Below are positions 54,771 to 63,519 of a stretch of DNA of 63,519 nt, in pieces. The stretch comes from Bacillota bacterium. GTDB lineage: Bacteria > Bacillota > Clostridia > Lachnospirales > Lachnospiraceae. The stretch lies in the NCBI GenBank assembly GCA_023435645.1, contig JAEYRK010000073.1, positions 1 to 63,519 on the forward strand. Reading direction: 5' to 3'. The first letter of the stretch is position 1, and each line of letters starts with the position of its first letter. The position numbers were made by a program, and so were the translations under genes. The notes beneath the pieces were generated by a model. That model searched no databases. It was not told the origin of the DNA and saw nothing but the letters and a program-made list of their open reading frames with translations.

Positions 54771-55616
54771 TCAATTGTATTTTTTCCCCTGACGCAGGAA
54801 TAGGGTCAGGAAAAACAGCAGAGCTGCTATGATGACAATGGTGGGGCCGGAGGCTGTTCCACTATAATAGGATATGATCAGCCCGGTAATTCCTGAAAAC
54901 AAGGAGATCATCACAGAAAACAGGTGATACTCCCTCATATTGGTCGCCAGATTTCTGCTGGCAGCTGCCGGAAGTATCAGGAGCGCATTGATAATCAATA
55001 TTCCCACCCATTTGATGGAGAACATGATTATGATTGCAATGATGACACTAAAGCAATCCTCCATCAGTCCAACTTTAACTTTTTTGCTTTTTGCCAGGGA
55101 TTCATTCACCCCCACCGCATGTAGCTTATTAAAGCCAAACATCCAAAATAATAGGGTTATCACAAAAACAATCAATAATAAACCGATTTCCTTTGCGGTG
55201 ATACTGAGAATATCACCCACCAACAGATTCGAATACTTCGCAAATTCACCACCCTGGGATAATATCATCAGACCAAGAGCAATGCTTAAGGAAGAGAATA
55301 CCGAAATCACTGTATCTGTAGAAACAGTTTTCCTTCTTTTGATCCTATTCAGCAGCAGAGCAAAGATGATAGCAAAAATCAGCATGGATAAATTGGAATC
55401 TGATAAGCCCAGCAGGGAACCTAAGGCTATTCCGGTTAGAGCGGAATGTCCTAGGGCATCTGAGAAGAAGGCCATACGATTATTGACAATCATCGTCCCC
55501 AGAACACCAAACAGAGGGGTGATAATCAATATGGCCAGCAGCGCATTCTTCATAAAGGTATACTCCATCCAGGAGAATGGCAGAAGTACTTCCATGATAT
55601 CATATATTGTATTCAT
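54771..55616 (-). CDS. metal ABC transporter permease (ZnuB/AdcB-like)
   Basis: 281 residues with eight or nine TMs and the family motifs MAFFSDALGHSALTGIALG and VVGILIINALLILPAAAS-type (here VGILIINALLILPAAASRN). It moves zinc or manganese across the membrane with the ATPase encoded upstream. ATG at 55616 follows GGGGAGG and overlaps the ATPase gene stop by 17 nt. Last of the three genes. Confidence 0.92.
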   Translation of the reverse strand: MNTIYDIMEVLLPFSWMEYTFMKNALLAILIITPLFGVLGTMIVNNRMAFFSDALGHSALTGIALGSLLGLSDSNLSMLIFAIIFALLLNRIKRRKTVSTDTVISVFSSLSIALGLMILSQGGEFAKYSNLLVGDILSITAKEIGLLLIVFVITLLFWMFGFNKLHAVGVNESLAKSKKVKVGLMEDCFSVIIAIIIMFSIKWVGILIINALLILPAAASRNLATNMREYHLFSVMISLFSGITGLIISYYSGTASGPTIVIIAALLFFLTLFLRQGKKYN

Positions 55617-56385
55617 CTTGTCCTCCCCAGAACACCTGCTTAAATTCATCGCTTTGAAGCACTTCCTCCGGTGTACCCTCCTTTCGGATGGTACGATCCA
55701 TCAGGATAACATAATCCGCATACTTTCTAACGAATTCAAAATCATGTGAGACAACAATCATTGCCAGATCATAATGCTCCTTCAGCTTCTCGATATTATG
55801 ATAAAACAAATTCATTCCGTTCTTATCAATTCCTGATACCGGCTCGTCCAAAAGCAACAGGTTGGGCACCGGTGTAACAGCGATAGAAAGCAGTACTCTC
55901 TGGAGCTCGCCACCGGATAGATCACAGACTCTCTGATCAATGTAATCCTGAGCATCAAAGATACTTAGCTGCTGCCTCACCCTCTCATACACCCTCCGAT
56001 TCTTACGGAGGAAGATCGGCGAATTACTGATATAGCTGGCGAATAGATCGTATACGCTCATTGGTGTATTCTTCTCAATATTAATATGCTGCGGAACATA
56101 TCCAATGGTCAGCTTGGACATGGTGTTGTCCTTCAGATCAGTGAACTTAATGCTTCCTTCATGGCGGAGCTCACCGAGAATGGCTCGGATCAGAGTAGAT
56201 TTCCCAGCCCCGTTTTTCCCGATAATCACGGTTAACTTGCCGCAATGAATATGAAGATTAATATTCTCAATAATTATTTTATCTCCATCCCGGACACTGA
56301 TCTCATTGATTTGAATACAATGAAGTCCGCAGGCGCTTTCCTCGTGATTGGTTATTTTAGATTCTTGCTCTTTCAAACTTCCCAT
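55600..56385 (-). CDS. metal ABC transporter ATPase (ZnuC/AdcC-like)
   Basis: 261 residues. Walker A GKNGAGKST (about 55-63), signature LSGGELQRV, Walker B LLLLDEP, H-loop VSHD. The motif GYVPQHINIEK is typical of metal-type ATPases. Second gene after the binding protein. Confidence 0.92.
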   Translation of the reverse strand: MGSLKEQESKITNHEESACGLHCIQINEISVRDGDKIIIENINLHIHCGKLTVIIGKNGAGKSTLIRAILGELRHEGSIKFTDLKDNTMSKLTIGYVPQHINIEKNTPMSVYDLFASYISNSPIFLRKNRRVYERVRQQLSIFDAQDYIDQRVCDLSGGELQRVLLSIAVTPVPNLLLLDEPVSGIDKNGMNLFYHNIEKLKEHYDLAMIVVSHDFEFVRKYADYVILMDRTIRKEGTPEEVLQSDEFKQVFWGGQDEYNI

Positions 56386-56528
56386 TTTGGCCTCTTTCTA
56401 CCGGAGTCGGATCAACCAACGTATCACTCAAAGGAATAACCCGCTTTGTATGTTAGTTAGTGCTTATTATCCTGACTCAAATTAGATGTTGTTCTATGAT
56501 AAAGCAGTAGCATGCTCTCTGTGCTCGT

Positions 56529-57524
56529 TTATTGAAAGATTTCCTTCAGGGTGTTTAAATTCCTCCTCATGGAGTTCAGGTAAGAATCCTTTGAGCCATC
56601 CCCTGTTACAGCAGAATCTATCAAATAGGCCTTGGCTGAGGTCTCTTCAACGATCCTATCTGTAATGTTAGCACCGTATTGCTCCTCTGTAAACAGATAT
56701 TTAATTCCCTCACTTTTGATGGTTCTGATGATATCTGCTATCTCCGTTGCACTTAGGGCCGTATCCTCTTCCAGTTCTACTGTTTTCTCGACTGTCAGTC
56801 CTACACGGTCTGCCAGGTAGGCAAAAGCCTCATGGAAAATGATAACCTTCCGGTCCTCCTTCGTACGAAGTATAGGGATCAATGCCTGAAGGTCCTCCTC
56901 AAGCTCCCTTACCTTACTGATATACTGCTCCGTATTATCAGAGATTCTCCGGATGGCTTCCTCTTTATATTCCAGTGGCAGATCCTGACGCTGAGAAATA
57001 TACAGAATCAATCCATTCTTCATCTGGGCGGCTTGCTCCATGTACCGTACCGGATCCAGCCACACATGGGAATTTAGCTCGTGGTCGTGTCCATCTTCCT
57101 CTTCATGATTATGATTATGCTCATGCCCATGGTTGTCCAACATATCGATACCCTCACTGATATTCACCATGACAAGCTCAGGGTAATTCTTAGCCACATC
57201 CTCTATGTAGCTCTCCATTCCTCCTCCGTTCATCAGGAATAGGTCTGCATCCGCCAGAAGCTTCATATCACCTGTAGTAAGCTGATAGTCGTGCAGGCAG
57301 CCAACCGTGAAATCCGTAAGACTATTCACCTTAAGCTCCGGGATTTGATCCGTTAGATTCAACGCCATGATATAGGTCGGATAAAAGGATGTAACAAAAT
57401 TCAGCTTCAAATCTCCATTTCCTGTCTCCCTTTTGTTCCCTCTGTTCATTGCTGATATAAGGAATGCTCCGGCTGTACCGGCAGCAATCATAAGCAGTAT
57501 CAGTAATAGTGCTCTTTTCTTCAT
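56529..57524 (-). CDS. zinc-binding substrate-binding protein (ZnuA/AdcA-like)
   Basis: 331 residues. N-terminal signal/TM (about 4-25) with no lipobox Cys, the cluster A-I fold with FVTSFYPTYIMALNLTD, the metal His in GCLHDYQL, a His/Glu-rich loop (HGHEHNHNHEEEDGHDHE, about 132-150), HVWLDPVRY and FHEAFAYLADR. The His loop marks zinc-type binding proteins. It is presumably anchored by its uncleaved N-terminus. First gene of the operon, behind a strong promoter and a candidate operator. Confidence 0.92.
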   Translation of the reverse strand: MKKRALLLILLMIAAGTAGAFLISAMNRGNKRETGNGDLKLNFVTSFYPTYIMALNLTDQIPELKVNSLTDFTVGCLHDYQLTTGDMKLLADADLFLMNGGGMESYIEDVAKNYPELVMVNISEGIDMLDNHGHEHNHNHEEEDGHDHELNSHVWLDPVRYMEQAAQMKNGLILYISQRQDLPLEYKEEAIRRISDNTEQYISKVRELEEDLQALIPILRTKEDRKVIIFHEAFAYLADRVGLTVEKTVELEEDTALSATEIADIIRTIKSEGIKYLFTEEQYGANITDRIVEETSAKAYLIDSAVTGDGSKDSYLNSMRRNLNTLKEIFQ

Positions 57525-57539
57525 TGTATTCCTCCTAAT

Positions 57540-57554
57540 TGCAATTCATTTGCA
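57540..57554 (-). promoter_or_regulatory. candidate Zur operator
   Basis: TGCAATTCATTTGCA is a 7-1-7 inverted repeat with one mismatch, the layout of Fur-family operators. It lies just downstream of the -10 element of the zinc operon and 15 nt before the start codon. A zinc-responsive regulator would fit, but the exact clostridial consensus was not checked. Confidence 0.6.
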
Positions 57555-57561
57555 TTTACAT

Positions 57562-57590
57562 ATTATATTATAAGTATTGCCCTCTGTCAA
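57562..57590 (-). promoter_or_regulatory. promoter of the zinc operon
   Basis: TTGACA (57585-57590), 17-nt spacer, TATAAT (57562-57567); a second overlapping TATAAT lies 5 nt closer. Confidence 0.82.
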
Positions 57591-57869
57591 CGGGTATAGA
57601 CATAGCCATATTTTTCAATATACACATGATTTCATTCTTTCAGCTTATATCTCAAGCCATCGTATAGGATTTTCTGAGATACCAGTCTCAAATTCTGACC
57701 TCACCATAAATTCATCAAAGCTTGATACAGTTCAGGTTTTATTTTGTCATCCCCAGAAACTTACTATTTCTTTCCCTATTTCTCAATTATTTCTTGTAAA
57801 GGGGAACTATCTATGTTATTATCTTCATTAAAATTAATGAGTATAAATAATTGTGATCGGGGAGGTACA

Positions 57870-58403
57870 ATGAATAAAAACTTACGAATTTATGTGGCAG
57901 CTGCCTTGATGGCTGCACTAAGCTGCGTTGCTACCATGGCAATCAAATTTCCGTCTCCTACCGGCTATATCCATCCGGGAGATGCATTTGTTCTATTATC
58001 CGGTGTTATCCTAGGTCCCATTTATGGTCCTCTAGCAGCTGGTATCGGGTCCATGACCGCCGATCTCCTGGCCGGATATCCGCAATTTGCATTCGCTACC
58101 TTATTTATTAAAGCCTTAGCAGCCCTGGTTGCCGCATTAATCTATAGGAAGGGTAAGATAAGTACCATTATCCTGTCCGGTGTCATAGGGGAACTACTGG
58201 TCACCTCCGGGTATTTTATCTTCGAAAATTTCCTCTATGGGTTTGGCCCGGCAGTAAAGTCAATTCCACTGAATCTGGTCCAGAATGCCCTGGGTATTAC
58301 CTTGGCTACCCTTCTGTTCCCTATCCTAAGAGGAGTTCCTCAAATCAGGGAATTGATGGATCACAGATACAAGGGTTTGGTACATAGAAGTAGGAATCGC
58401 TAA
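57870..58403 (+). CDS. stand-alone ECF transporter S component
   Basis: 177 residues, about five TMs: MNKNLRIYVAAALMAALSC start, IKFPSPTGYIHPGDAFVLLSGVILGP, GSMTADLLAGYPQFAFATLFIKALAA. It resembles the ECF-ribofla_trS-type S components. ATG at 57870 follows GGGGAGG. There is no T component or ATPase next to it, so it would use a shared ECF module elsewhere (a separate ECF module is at 4258-6912). Likely vitamin cargo, not identified. No riboswitch found upstream. Confidence 0.8.
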   Translation: MNKNLRIYVAAALMAALSCVATMAIKFPSPTGYIHPGDAFVLLSGVILGPIYGPLAAGIGSMTADLLAGYPQFAFATLFIKALAALVAALIYRKGKISTIILSGVIGELLVTSGYFIFENFLYGFGPAVKSIPLNLVQNALGITLATLLFPILRGVPQIRELMDHRYKGLVHRSRNR

Positions 58404-58435
58404 TAAGAGCTATTAAGCTGATCATAAGCTTTGTA

Positions 58436-58464
58436 TTGACTAAACTGGAAAGTCAATCTATAAT
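58436..58464 (+). promoter_or_regulatory. promoter of the ZTP riboswitch-pfl transcript
   Basis: TTGACT (58436-58441), 17-nt spacer, TATAAT (58459-58464), just before the aptamer. Confidence 0.82.
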
Positions 58465-58473
58465 GAAATTATA

Positions 58474-58560
58474 CCGGAACTGGCGGAACAGTGGATAACC
58501 ACAGGGGACCGGTAACTGCTTCTTCTCAGAAGCTTTGTGTGAATGTCGACCGCCTGGGCT
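58474..58560 (+). promoter_or_regulatory. ZTP riboswitch (pfl motif)
   Basis: The consensus parts are all present in order: CCGG-AACTGGCGGAACAGTGG, then ATAACCACAGGGGACCGG, a variable hairpin (GCTTCTTCTCAGAAGC), and the second conserved stem CGACCGCCTGGGCT. ZTP riboswitches sense the AICAR-related alarmone of folate shortage and control folate, purine and one-carbon genes. It sits before a pfl-type gene, the association that first named the motif. Confidence 0.93.
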
Positions 58561-58591
58561 ACGTAATATTCGTATGTCCAGGCGGTTTTTT
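58550..58591 (+). terminator. terminator of the ZTP riboswitch
   Basis: CCGCCTGG (58550-58557) pairs with CCAGGCGG (58578-58585), followed by TTTTTT. Its 5' strand is the conserved end of the aptamer, so ligand binding would prevent the hairpin. Confidence 0.88.
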
Positions 58592-58778
58592 GTTTACTCG
58601 CTTATATTTCAGTCTTATGACTCAAAGGTTTCTAAAGTTTTTGGTGTTTAGAGTTTATGTTTCGTAATTTTTGATCTATTAATATTCTATTTTCATGTTT
58701 TTTACTTAGGTCTATATTTAAGGTGTTTTAATTTTGTATAACATTAAGCTTTTTATATGAGAGAAGGAGCTGAATCCA

Positions 58779-61004
58779 ATGAACCCATGGTATGATTTTA
58801 GACCCGGTATATGGCAGAGTACAATCGATGTGAGAGATTTTATTATGAGGAACTATACTGCTTATGATGGTGATGAAAGCTTTCTGACTCCTGTCTCCAA
58901 AAGAACCCAGGCTTTGAACGAAGCCTACAGGAAGCTGTCAGAGCTGGAGCATGAGAAAGGGGTACTCTCCATCAATACGGATGTAGTCTCCTCACTGCTT
59001 ACCTATTCTCCCTCCTATCTGGATCGTGAAAATGAAATTATCTATGGTTTTCAGACCGATGCTCCGCTTCGCAGGGGTGTGAATCCCTTCGGTGGAATTC
59101 GCATGGCCAGGCAAGCCTGCGAAGCCTACGGTTATACCCTGTCGGAGGAGGTAGAGGAGCATTTCCGATATCGTACCACCCATAACGATGGAGTATTTCG
59201 TGTCTATACCCCGGAAATGAAGAACGCTCGTAAGAGTGGAATTATCACCGGACTACCGGATGCTTACGGAAGGGGAAGAATTATCGGGGACTACCGCAGG
59301 GTACCTCTTTATGGAGTCGATGCACTGCTTAAGCAGAAGGAGACAGATAAATTAACCCTGGGCAGTAAGCCCATGTCTGAGGAAACAATTCGGACACTGG
59401 AGGAGTTATACCGTCAGATCGATTTTCTGAAGCAACTGAAGGAAATGGCAGCGGGCTATGGCTTTGATCTCTCAGGCCCTGCTGTCAATGCCAGAGAAGC
59501 TGTACAATGGCTATACTTTGCTTATTTAGGAGCCATCAAGGAACAGAATGGTGCTGCCATATCCTTAGGAAGAACCTCCACCTTCTTAGATATCTACTTT
59601 GAACGTGATTTAGCCAAGGGTATATTGGAGGAGGCAGAGGCACAGGAGATCATTGACCAGTTTATACTGAAGCTTCGCATGGCCAGGCAGCTTCGTACCC
59701 CCGAATACAATGAACTCTTTGCCGGGGATCCCATGTGGATTACGGAGGCTCTTGGTGGAATGACGGAAGATGGTAAAAGCCTAGTAACAAAAAACACCTT
59801 CCGAATGATTCATACCCTGACCAACCTTTCCCCTGCTCCGGAGCCAAATCTTACCGTACTTTGGTCCGATCAGCTTCCGGTACCCTTTAAAAGTTACTGT
59901 GCCAAAATGTCCATCACTACAGATTCCCTTCAATATGAAAATGATGATCTGATGCGTCCCAGCTATGGGGATGATTATGGCATCGCCTGCTGTGTATCAG
60001 CTATGCGGATCGGGAAGCAGATGCAGTTCTTCGGTGCCCGCTGTAACCTGGCCAAATTACTCCTCCTGAGCCTAAACGGAGGTCGGGATGAGCTCAGCGG
60101 TGATCAGGTGGGTCCGGAAGCCGCTCCCTATCCGGAGAAGGTCGTACTAGATTATGAGGAGGTCTGGGGCTCCCTTCTCACCATGATGGATTGGCTCTGC
60201 GGTCTGTATGTGAATACCATGAACATCATCCACTATATGCATGACAAATATGCATATGAGAAGCTACAGATGGCACTACATGATACGGAGGTAGAACGTT
60301 CCATGGCCTTTGGTATTGCCGGCTTATCCGTCGTTGCAGATTCCCTAAGTGCCATTCGATATGCCAAGGTCACTCCCATCAAGGATCATCGCGGCTTAAT
60401 TACTGAGTTTCGAATTGAGGGTGATTATCCTGCTTACGGGAATAACGATGACCGTGTGGACCTTATTGCTAAGGACCTGGTTAGGGAGTTTTTGACGAGA
60501 CTTCAGAGCCATCCTACATATCGAAATGCGGTTCATACCTTATCCATCCTAACGATCACCAGCAATGTGGTCTATGGAAGGAAGACCGGCTCCACTCCTG
60601 ACGGCAGGAGGAAGGGAGACCCCTTTGCCCCCGGTGCCAACCCGATGCATGGCCGGGATCGAAAGGGAGCCCTTGCCTCCCTGCTCTCCGTAGCGAAGCT
60701 TAATTATGATCTATGCCGGGACGGTATCTCCAATACCTTTACCATCACACCGGATAGCTTGGGAAAAACCCCGGAGGATCGAATTCATAATTTATGTGGA
60801 ATACTGGACGGATATTTTACGGAGGGTGGTCATCACATGAATGTCAATGTCCTAAACCGTTCCTTATTAATAGATGCCAAAGAGCATCCCGAGAAATACC
60901 CCAATCTGACCATTAGGGTATCAGGCTATGCAGTCAGATTTCATACCCTCAGCCCGCAGCAGCAGGAGGAGGTAATCACTCGAACCTTCCATGATAAGCT
61001 GTAG
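58779..61004 (+). CDS. pflB: pyruvate formate-lyase (formate C-acetyltransferase)
   Basis: 741 residues, glycyl radical enzyme. Catalytic Cys pair in GIACCVSAMRIGKQMQ (Cys404, Cys405), ARCNLAKLLLLSLNGG nearby, and the radical loop RVSGYAVRF with Gly716 at the C-terminus. Converts pyruvate and CoA to acetyl-CoA and formate, feeding one-carbon pathways; the ZTP riboswitch in front links it to folate state. GAAGGAG precedes the ATG. The activating enzyme gene is not beside it. PFL is more likely than a diol dehydratase-type relative because of the CCVS motif. Confidence 0.94.
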   Translation: MNPWYDFRPGIWQSTIDVRDFIMRNYTAYDGDESFLTPVSKRTQALNEAYRKLSELEHEKGVLSINTDVVSSLLTYSPSYLDRENEIIYGFQTDAPLRRGVNPFGGIRMARQACEAYGYTLSEEVEEHFRYRTTHNDGVFRVYTPEMKNARKSGIITGLPDAYGRGRIIGDYRRVPLYGVDALLKQKETDKLTLGSKPMSEETIRTLEELYRQIDFLKQLKEMAAGYGFDLSGPAVNAREAVQWLYFAYLGAIKEQNGAAISLGRTSTFLDIYFERDLAKGILEEAEAQEIIDQFILKLRMARQLRTPEYNELFAGDPMWITEALGGMTEDGKSLVTKNTFRMIHTLTNLSPAPEPNLTVLWSDQLPVPFKSYCAKMSITTDSLQYENDDLMRPSYGDDYGIACCVSAMRIGKQMQFFGARCNLAKLLLLSLNGGRDELSGDQVGPEAAPYPEKVVLDYEEVWGSLLTMMDWLCGLYVNTMNIIHYMHDKYAYEKLQMALHDTEVERSMAFGIAGLSVVADSLSAIRYAKVTPIKDHRGLITEFRIEGDYPAYGNNDDRVDLIAKDLVREFLTRLQSHPTYRNAVHTLSILTITSNVVYGRKTGSTPDGRRKGDPFAPGANPMHGRDRKGALASLLSVAKLNYDLCRDGISNTFTITPDSLGKTPEDRIHNLCGILDGYFTEGGHHMNVNVLNRSLLIDAKEHPEKYPNLTIRVSGYAVRFHTLSPQQQEEVITRTFHDKL

Positions 61005-61339
61005 CCTCTCAATCTAAAATAGCAACACGTAAGGACCTAATTCATTTGCTGAGCTAAATGAACCTAGACAAGTAAATTAGCCGTTTCTAATAGCTATATT
61101 AACCAGTGAATGGCAAATGGAATATAAGAATAGAGTATAGTCCATCGTTCCGATCCCATCTTAAGCCCTCAATAGATCCTCAATAGTGAATTCTTAAGCA
61201 TCATTGCTTGAAGTTGTGTTCTAAACTCATTCCATCCTTATACAATTACGAGTTCAACAAAGAGCTAGAGCGGGATTCATTCACAGAATCCCGCTCCTAT
61301 AGCTGTATCTAACTTATGTGTATATACTGTCACAAAAAC

Positions 61340-61383
61340 GGAGCTGTTGCTCCGCTAACTTTCGTTAGCTTTGCAACAGCTCC
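61340..61383 (-). terminator. terminator of the surface protein gene
   Basis: GGAGCTGTTGC and GCAACAGCTCC form an 11-bp outer stem with an inner GCTAAC-GAAA-GTTAGC hairpin, and the minus strand ends in TTTTTG. It lies 23 nt past the stop. The rest of the gap 61005-61339 holds only another hairpin (61268-61296, GAGCGGGATTC stem) without a T-run. Confidence 0.9.
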
Positions 61384-61405
61384 TGATAAATCATATCATC
61401 GTAAA

Positions 61406-63519
61406 TTACTTAGTAATGGTAACTGTTCTGTTTACATTGAAGGTATATGTTACTGTAGGAGCGCCTGCTGACCAAGAAGTAGTATACATAACTTTCTTAA
61501 CGAATATACTATTTCCTGCTTCAACACTAGTACCTGTACCATCATCAGAAGCAACTGTACCACCCTTAGTATACTCAATATCGAATACACCAGCGGTTTC
61601 AGTGATAGAGTCACCATTAATCTTGAAATTGAATGCCGCTCTAACAGCCGCATCAACAGTTGTTGCTGAAGTCTCACTTACGGAGAGCTTATCAATTACT
61701 ACCTCAAGAGAAGTTGAATCTTTAACCACAAGAGTCTTTGTGTCAATACCTACTCCTGCTGCTCTCTTTGTAGGGTTAGTAGCAGCATCGCCAGTAGCCT
61801 TAGCAACTACATTGTAGGTAGCAAGATCTATAAAGTCTAATTCGCCGCCAACTTCTGTTGCCACAGGAATAGAATTATCTGTTACACCTGCAAGTGCTGC
61901 ACTGTTTGCCTTCTTAACTTCAAGCTCATAGTTGGCACCATCAAGAAGATAAATTCTTGCACCAAATCTATTATAGCCATAAACATAAGCGCTTACACTT
62001 ACTGCATCATCAGCTTTCTTTAAGTCTACTTCGCCAGAGCCTAATTCTAATGACCACTTACGTACATCAGTTTCAGCATTCTCAGACTCACCATCAAGAA
62101 CAGTTACATAGACATTAACATCTTTGGAAGCATTTAATGCGCTAATTGTAAACTTAAAGGCATAGGTCCCCTTATCAGCACCTGCTGCTGTAAAGTCAAG
62201 ATAGTACTTACCAGCGGTATTAGCATCCTCAGTTAATAAAGATACTGTAGGTGCTACATCACCAGTCTTAGCCTTTGTAACAGTAGTATTAGTAATAGAT
62301 GCGCCTGAGATACCCTCGTTCATGCTATCCTTAAGAACTACTTCTACAGTCTTCTTCTCATTATGAGTGAAAGTAACAAGACCTAAATCAGCATCTAAGT
62401 CAAAATTACCAAGAGATACCATCTGGGTATTAAGTGTAGCAGATGCGAATGATCTCTTCGCCATAATAGTAACATCTACTGTATTAACAACTGTGTCACC
62501 GCTCTTTACAAGAACAGTTACAATGCCCTGAGCAGCAGGGTAAAGATAATTATTATAGATAACCAGCTTATCGGTATCGGTTGATACTAAAGTGAAGTCA
62601 TCACGATCTGCATAGGTCCAATCAGCCCAGCTAGGATCTGTATTGTTCTTATATCTGATCCAGAGGCTATATACATCGTCTTCTGCAGGGATTGCAAGGC
62701 TTGCTGTGGAAGGCCACTTGCTGGGATCATCATAGATATCAGCCTTGCTTACTGTAAACTGCATAGCACCTGCATTAACAGCAATTGCAACACCGGTTCC
62801 GGTTGCCTGATCTTCAAAGCTTACAGGCTTATAAGTATTTGTTGCACTGTCTAAAACGAAGTTAGTATATTTTGCTGTGAAGACTGCAGAGTAGCCATTC
62901 TTATTAATAAATGCTACTTTGTCGCCAATCCAGCCGTTAGCATAATCGCCACCGTAAGTAAACTCAAGGAAATCCTTAATCTGTTCACCAGTCTGGATTA
63001 CTACACCATCTGCGTTTACTGCGCTTACTTTTTCCCAAAGATTTTGACCACCTGCAGAGAAATCAGTAGCTACTGTAAAGTCATCGAATACGATACCAGC
63101 GATTTCTGAAACATCTGCATTAGCACCTGTGAAGGCGCCGGTTACATCGCCATAAACAAAGTTGTAGAGACCCTTGGAAACGATGTTTCCGTAAAGCTCA
63201 ACAGTTACCTTGTTTCCATCAAATGCTACAGACTTAATCTTCTCTGTACCGGTAGTAACCTGCTTGCCATTGATTACCTGGTAAACAAATGCATTGTCCT
63301 TGGTAAGAGTCTTGCTAACATCATCGTTAAACTCTGCTACGAACTTATTAGCGTTAAGCTGCTTAACTTCTTTGATCTCTACAGGTACAGTTACCTTGTA
63401 GGAGTCAGTTGCTGCTAAAGGCTCGTTAGCTTCGAACTTAGCCTTAGACTGATAAGTCTTTGCAGTAATTGTATACTCGCCAGCCTTAGTTGCTGTGAAG
63501 ATACCCTTATCATCGATGG
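61406..63519 (-). CDS. S-layer-like / Ig-domain surface protein (3' part, runs off the window)
   Basis: The frame stays open from 61406 to the window edge, about 704 residues with no stop; the 5' end is outside. The visible part is rich in Thr, Val, Ala, Asp and Lys, lacks Cys, and reads as repeated beta-rich modules such as AGEYTITAKTYQ and VTVPVEIKEVKQLNANKFVAEFN, typical of Big/Ig repeats in S-layer proteins. No anchor motif is visible; SLH domains would be expected near the N-terminus. Codon use is unusually uniform (GTA/GTT, GCA/GCT, ACT/ACA, AAG), suggesting very high expression. Confidence 0.85.
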   Translation of the reverse strand, partial: IDDKGIFTATKAGEYTITAKTYQSKAKFEANEPLAATDSYKVTVPVEIKEVKQLNANKFVAEFNDDVSKTLTKDNAFVYQVINGKQVTTGTEKIKSVAFDGNKVTVELYGNIVSKGLYNFVYGDVTGAFTGANADVSEIAGIVFDDFTVATDFSAGGQNLWEKVSAVNADGVVIQTGEQIKDFLEFTYGGDYANGWIGDKVAFINKNGYSAVFTAKYTNFVLDSATNTYKPVSFEDQATGTGVAIAVNAGAMQFTVSKADIYDDPSKWPSTASLAIPAEDDVYSLWIRYKNNTDPSWADWTYADRDDFTLVSTDTDKLVIYNNYLYPAAQGIVTVLVKSGDTVVNTVDVTIMAKRSFASATLNTQMVSLGNFDLDADLGLVTFTHNEKKTVEVVLKDSMNEGISGASITNTTVTKAKTGDVAPTVSLLTEDANTAGKYYLDFTAAGADKGTYAFKFTISALNASKDVNVYVTVLDGESENAETDVRKWSLELGSGEVDLKKADDAVSVSAYVYGYNRFGARIYLLDGANYELEVKKANSAALAGVTDNSIPVATEVGGELDFIDLATYNVVAKATGDAATNPTKRAAGVGIDTKTLVVKDSTSLEVVIDKLSVSETSATTVDAAVRAAFNFKINGDSITETAGVFDIEYTKGGTVASDDGTGTSVEAGNSIFVKKVMYTTSWSAGAPTVTYTFNVNRTVTITK

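Noticed and set aside
57591..57869. Possible vitamin riboswitch before the solo ECF S component
   Set aside because: No conserved aptamer sequence (TPP, FMN, THF, cobalamin) could be read in it.
61268..61296. Perfect 11-bp hairpin downstream of pfl, considered as its terminator
   Set aside because: Lies about 265 nt past the stop and has no T-run on either strand; left as an unexplained stem.

Overview
The window reads as chromosomal DNA of a spore-forming, anaerobic, Gram-positive Firmicute, most likely a Lachnospiraceae/Clostridium-cluster-XIVa type. The evidence is the spoIIAA-spoIIAB-sigF operon, spoVAC-AD-AE, a SpoIID-like protein, a pyruvate formate-lyase-type enzyme behind a ZTP riboswitch, a GH127 glycosidase, strong GGAGG-type ribosome binding sites, a moderate G+C content, and an S-layer-like cell surface protein at the right edge. 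No tRNA, rRNA, CRISPR array, intact IS element or prophage was seen. Gene names are assigned by recognising motifs, without database searches.

Left part (1-11.8 kb): accessory membrane and lipoprotein genes (lipoprotein, DUF3784/PH protein, DUF1905 protein, acyltransferase). They are followed by a minus-strand iron-type operon running from about 10.8 kb down to 4.1 kb. It has a TTGACA-N18-TATTAT promoter overlapping a 15/19 Fur box, two ABC exporter half-transporters, a short YgbA-like Cys protein that appears C-terminally truncated, and an ECF importer (S component, T component, fused double ATPase). A large hairpin terminator ends it. The order resembles the streptococcal siaDE-siaFGH haem cluster, so haem or another iron-related ligand is the best guess for the substrate.

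Middle (12-29.4 kb): a ferritin-like protein, a FliB-like protein, a secreted polysaccharide deacetylase, a GH127 plus FMN hydroxy-acid oxidase pair, secDF with an unknown membrane protein, a radical-SAM DNA-repair-type protein without its usual uracil-DNA glycosylase partner, rarA, several small conserved proteins, VanZ-like and YigZ proteins, and a class A PBP.

Sporulation and envelope block (29.5-46.6 kb): spoVAC-AD-AE, preceded by an unlisted 51-residue membrane ORF; spoIIAA-AB-sigF; a zinc-ribbon/TPR membrane protein behind an unlisted 47-residue ORF; a PrsA-like foldase; a BrkB/YihY protein; a large SpoIID-domain protein; a broken GerMN lipoprotein gene; and a four-gene Gld-type ABC operon (ATPase, permease, GldG-like, DUF4340).

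Right part (46.9-63.5 kb): dapA-dapB under a lysine riboswitch whose switching helices can be traced in the sequence; an SSB-like protein; bipA/typA; an HTH-Panacea protein with no visible toxin partner; a YtvI-type permease; a znuACB-like zinc operon with a candidate 7-1-7 Zur operator; a solo ECF S component; the ZTP riboswitch with pfl; and the 3' part of a long S-layer/Ig-like surface protein that runs off the window.

The most notable items are the Fur-box/ECF/ABC-exporter operon, the two complete riboswitch-terminator units, the two small unlisted ORFs, the internally deleted GerMN gene, and three unrelated short degenerate tandem-repeat arrays in or beside intergenic regions.
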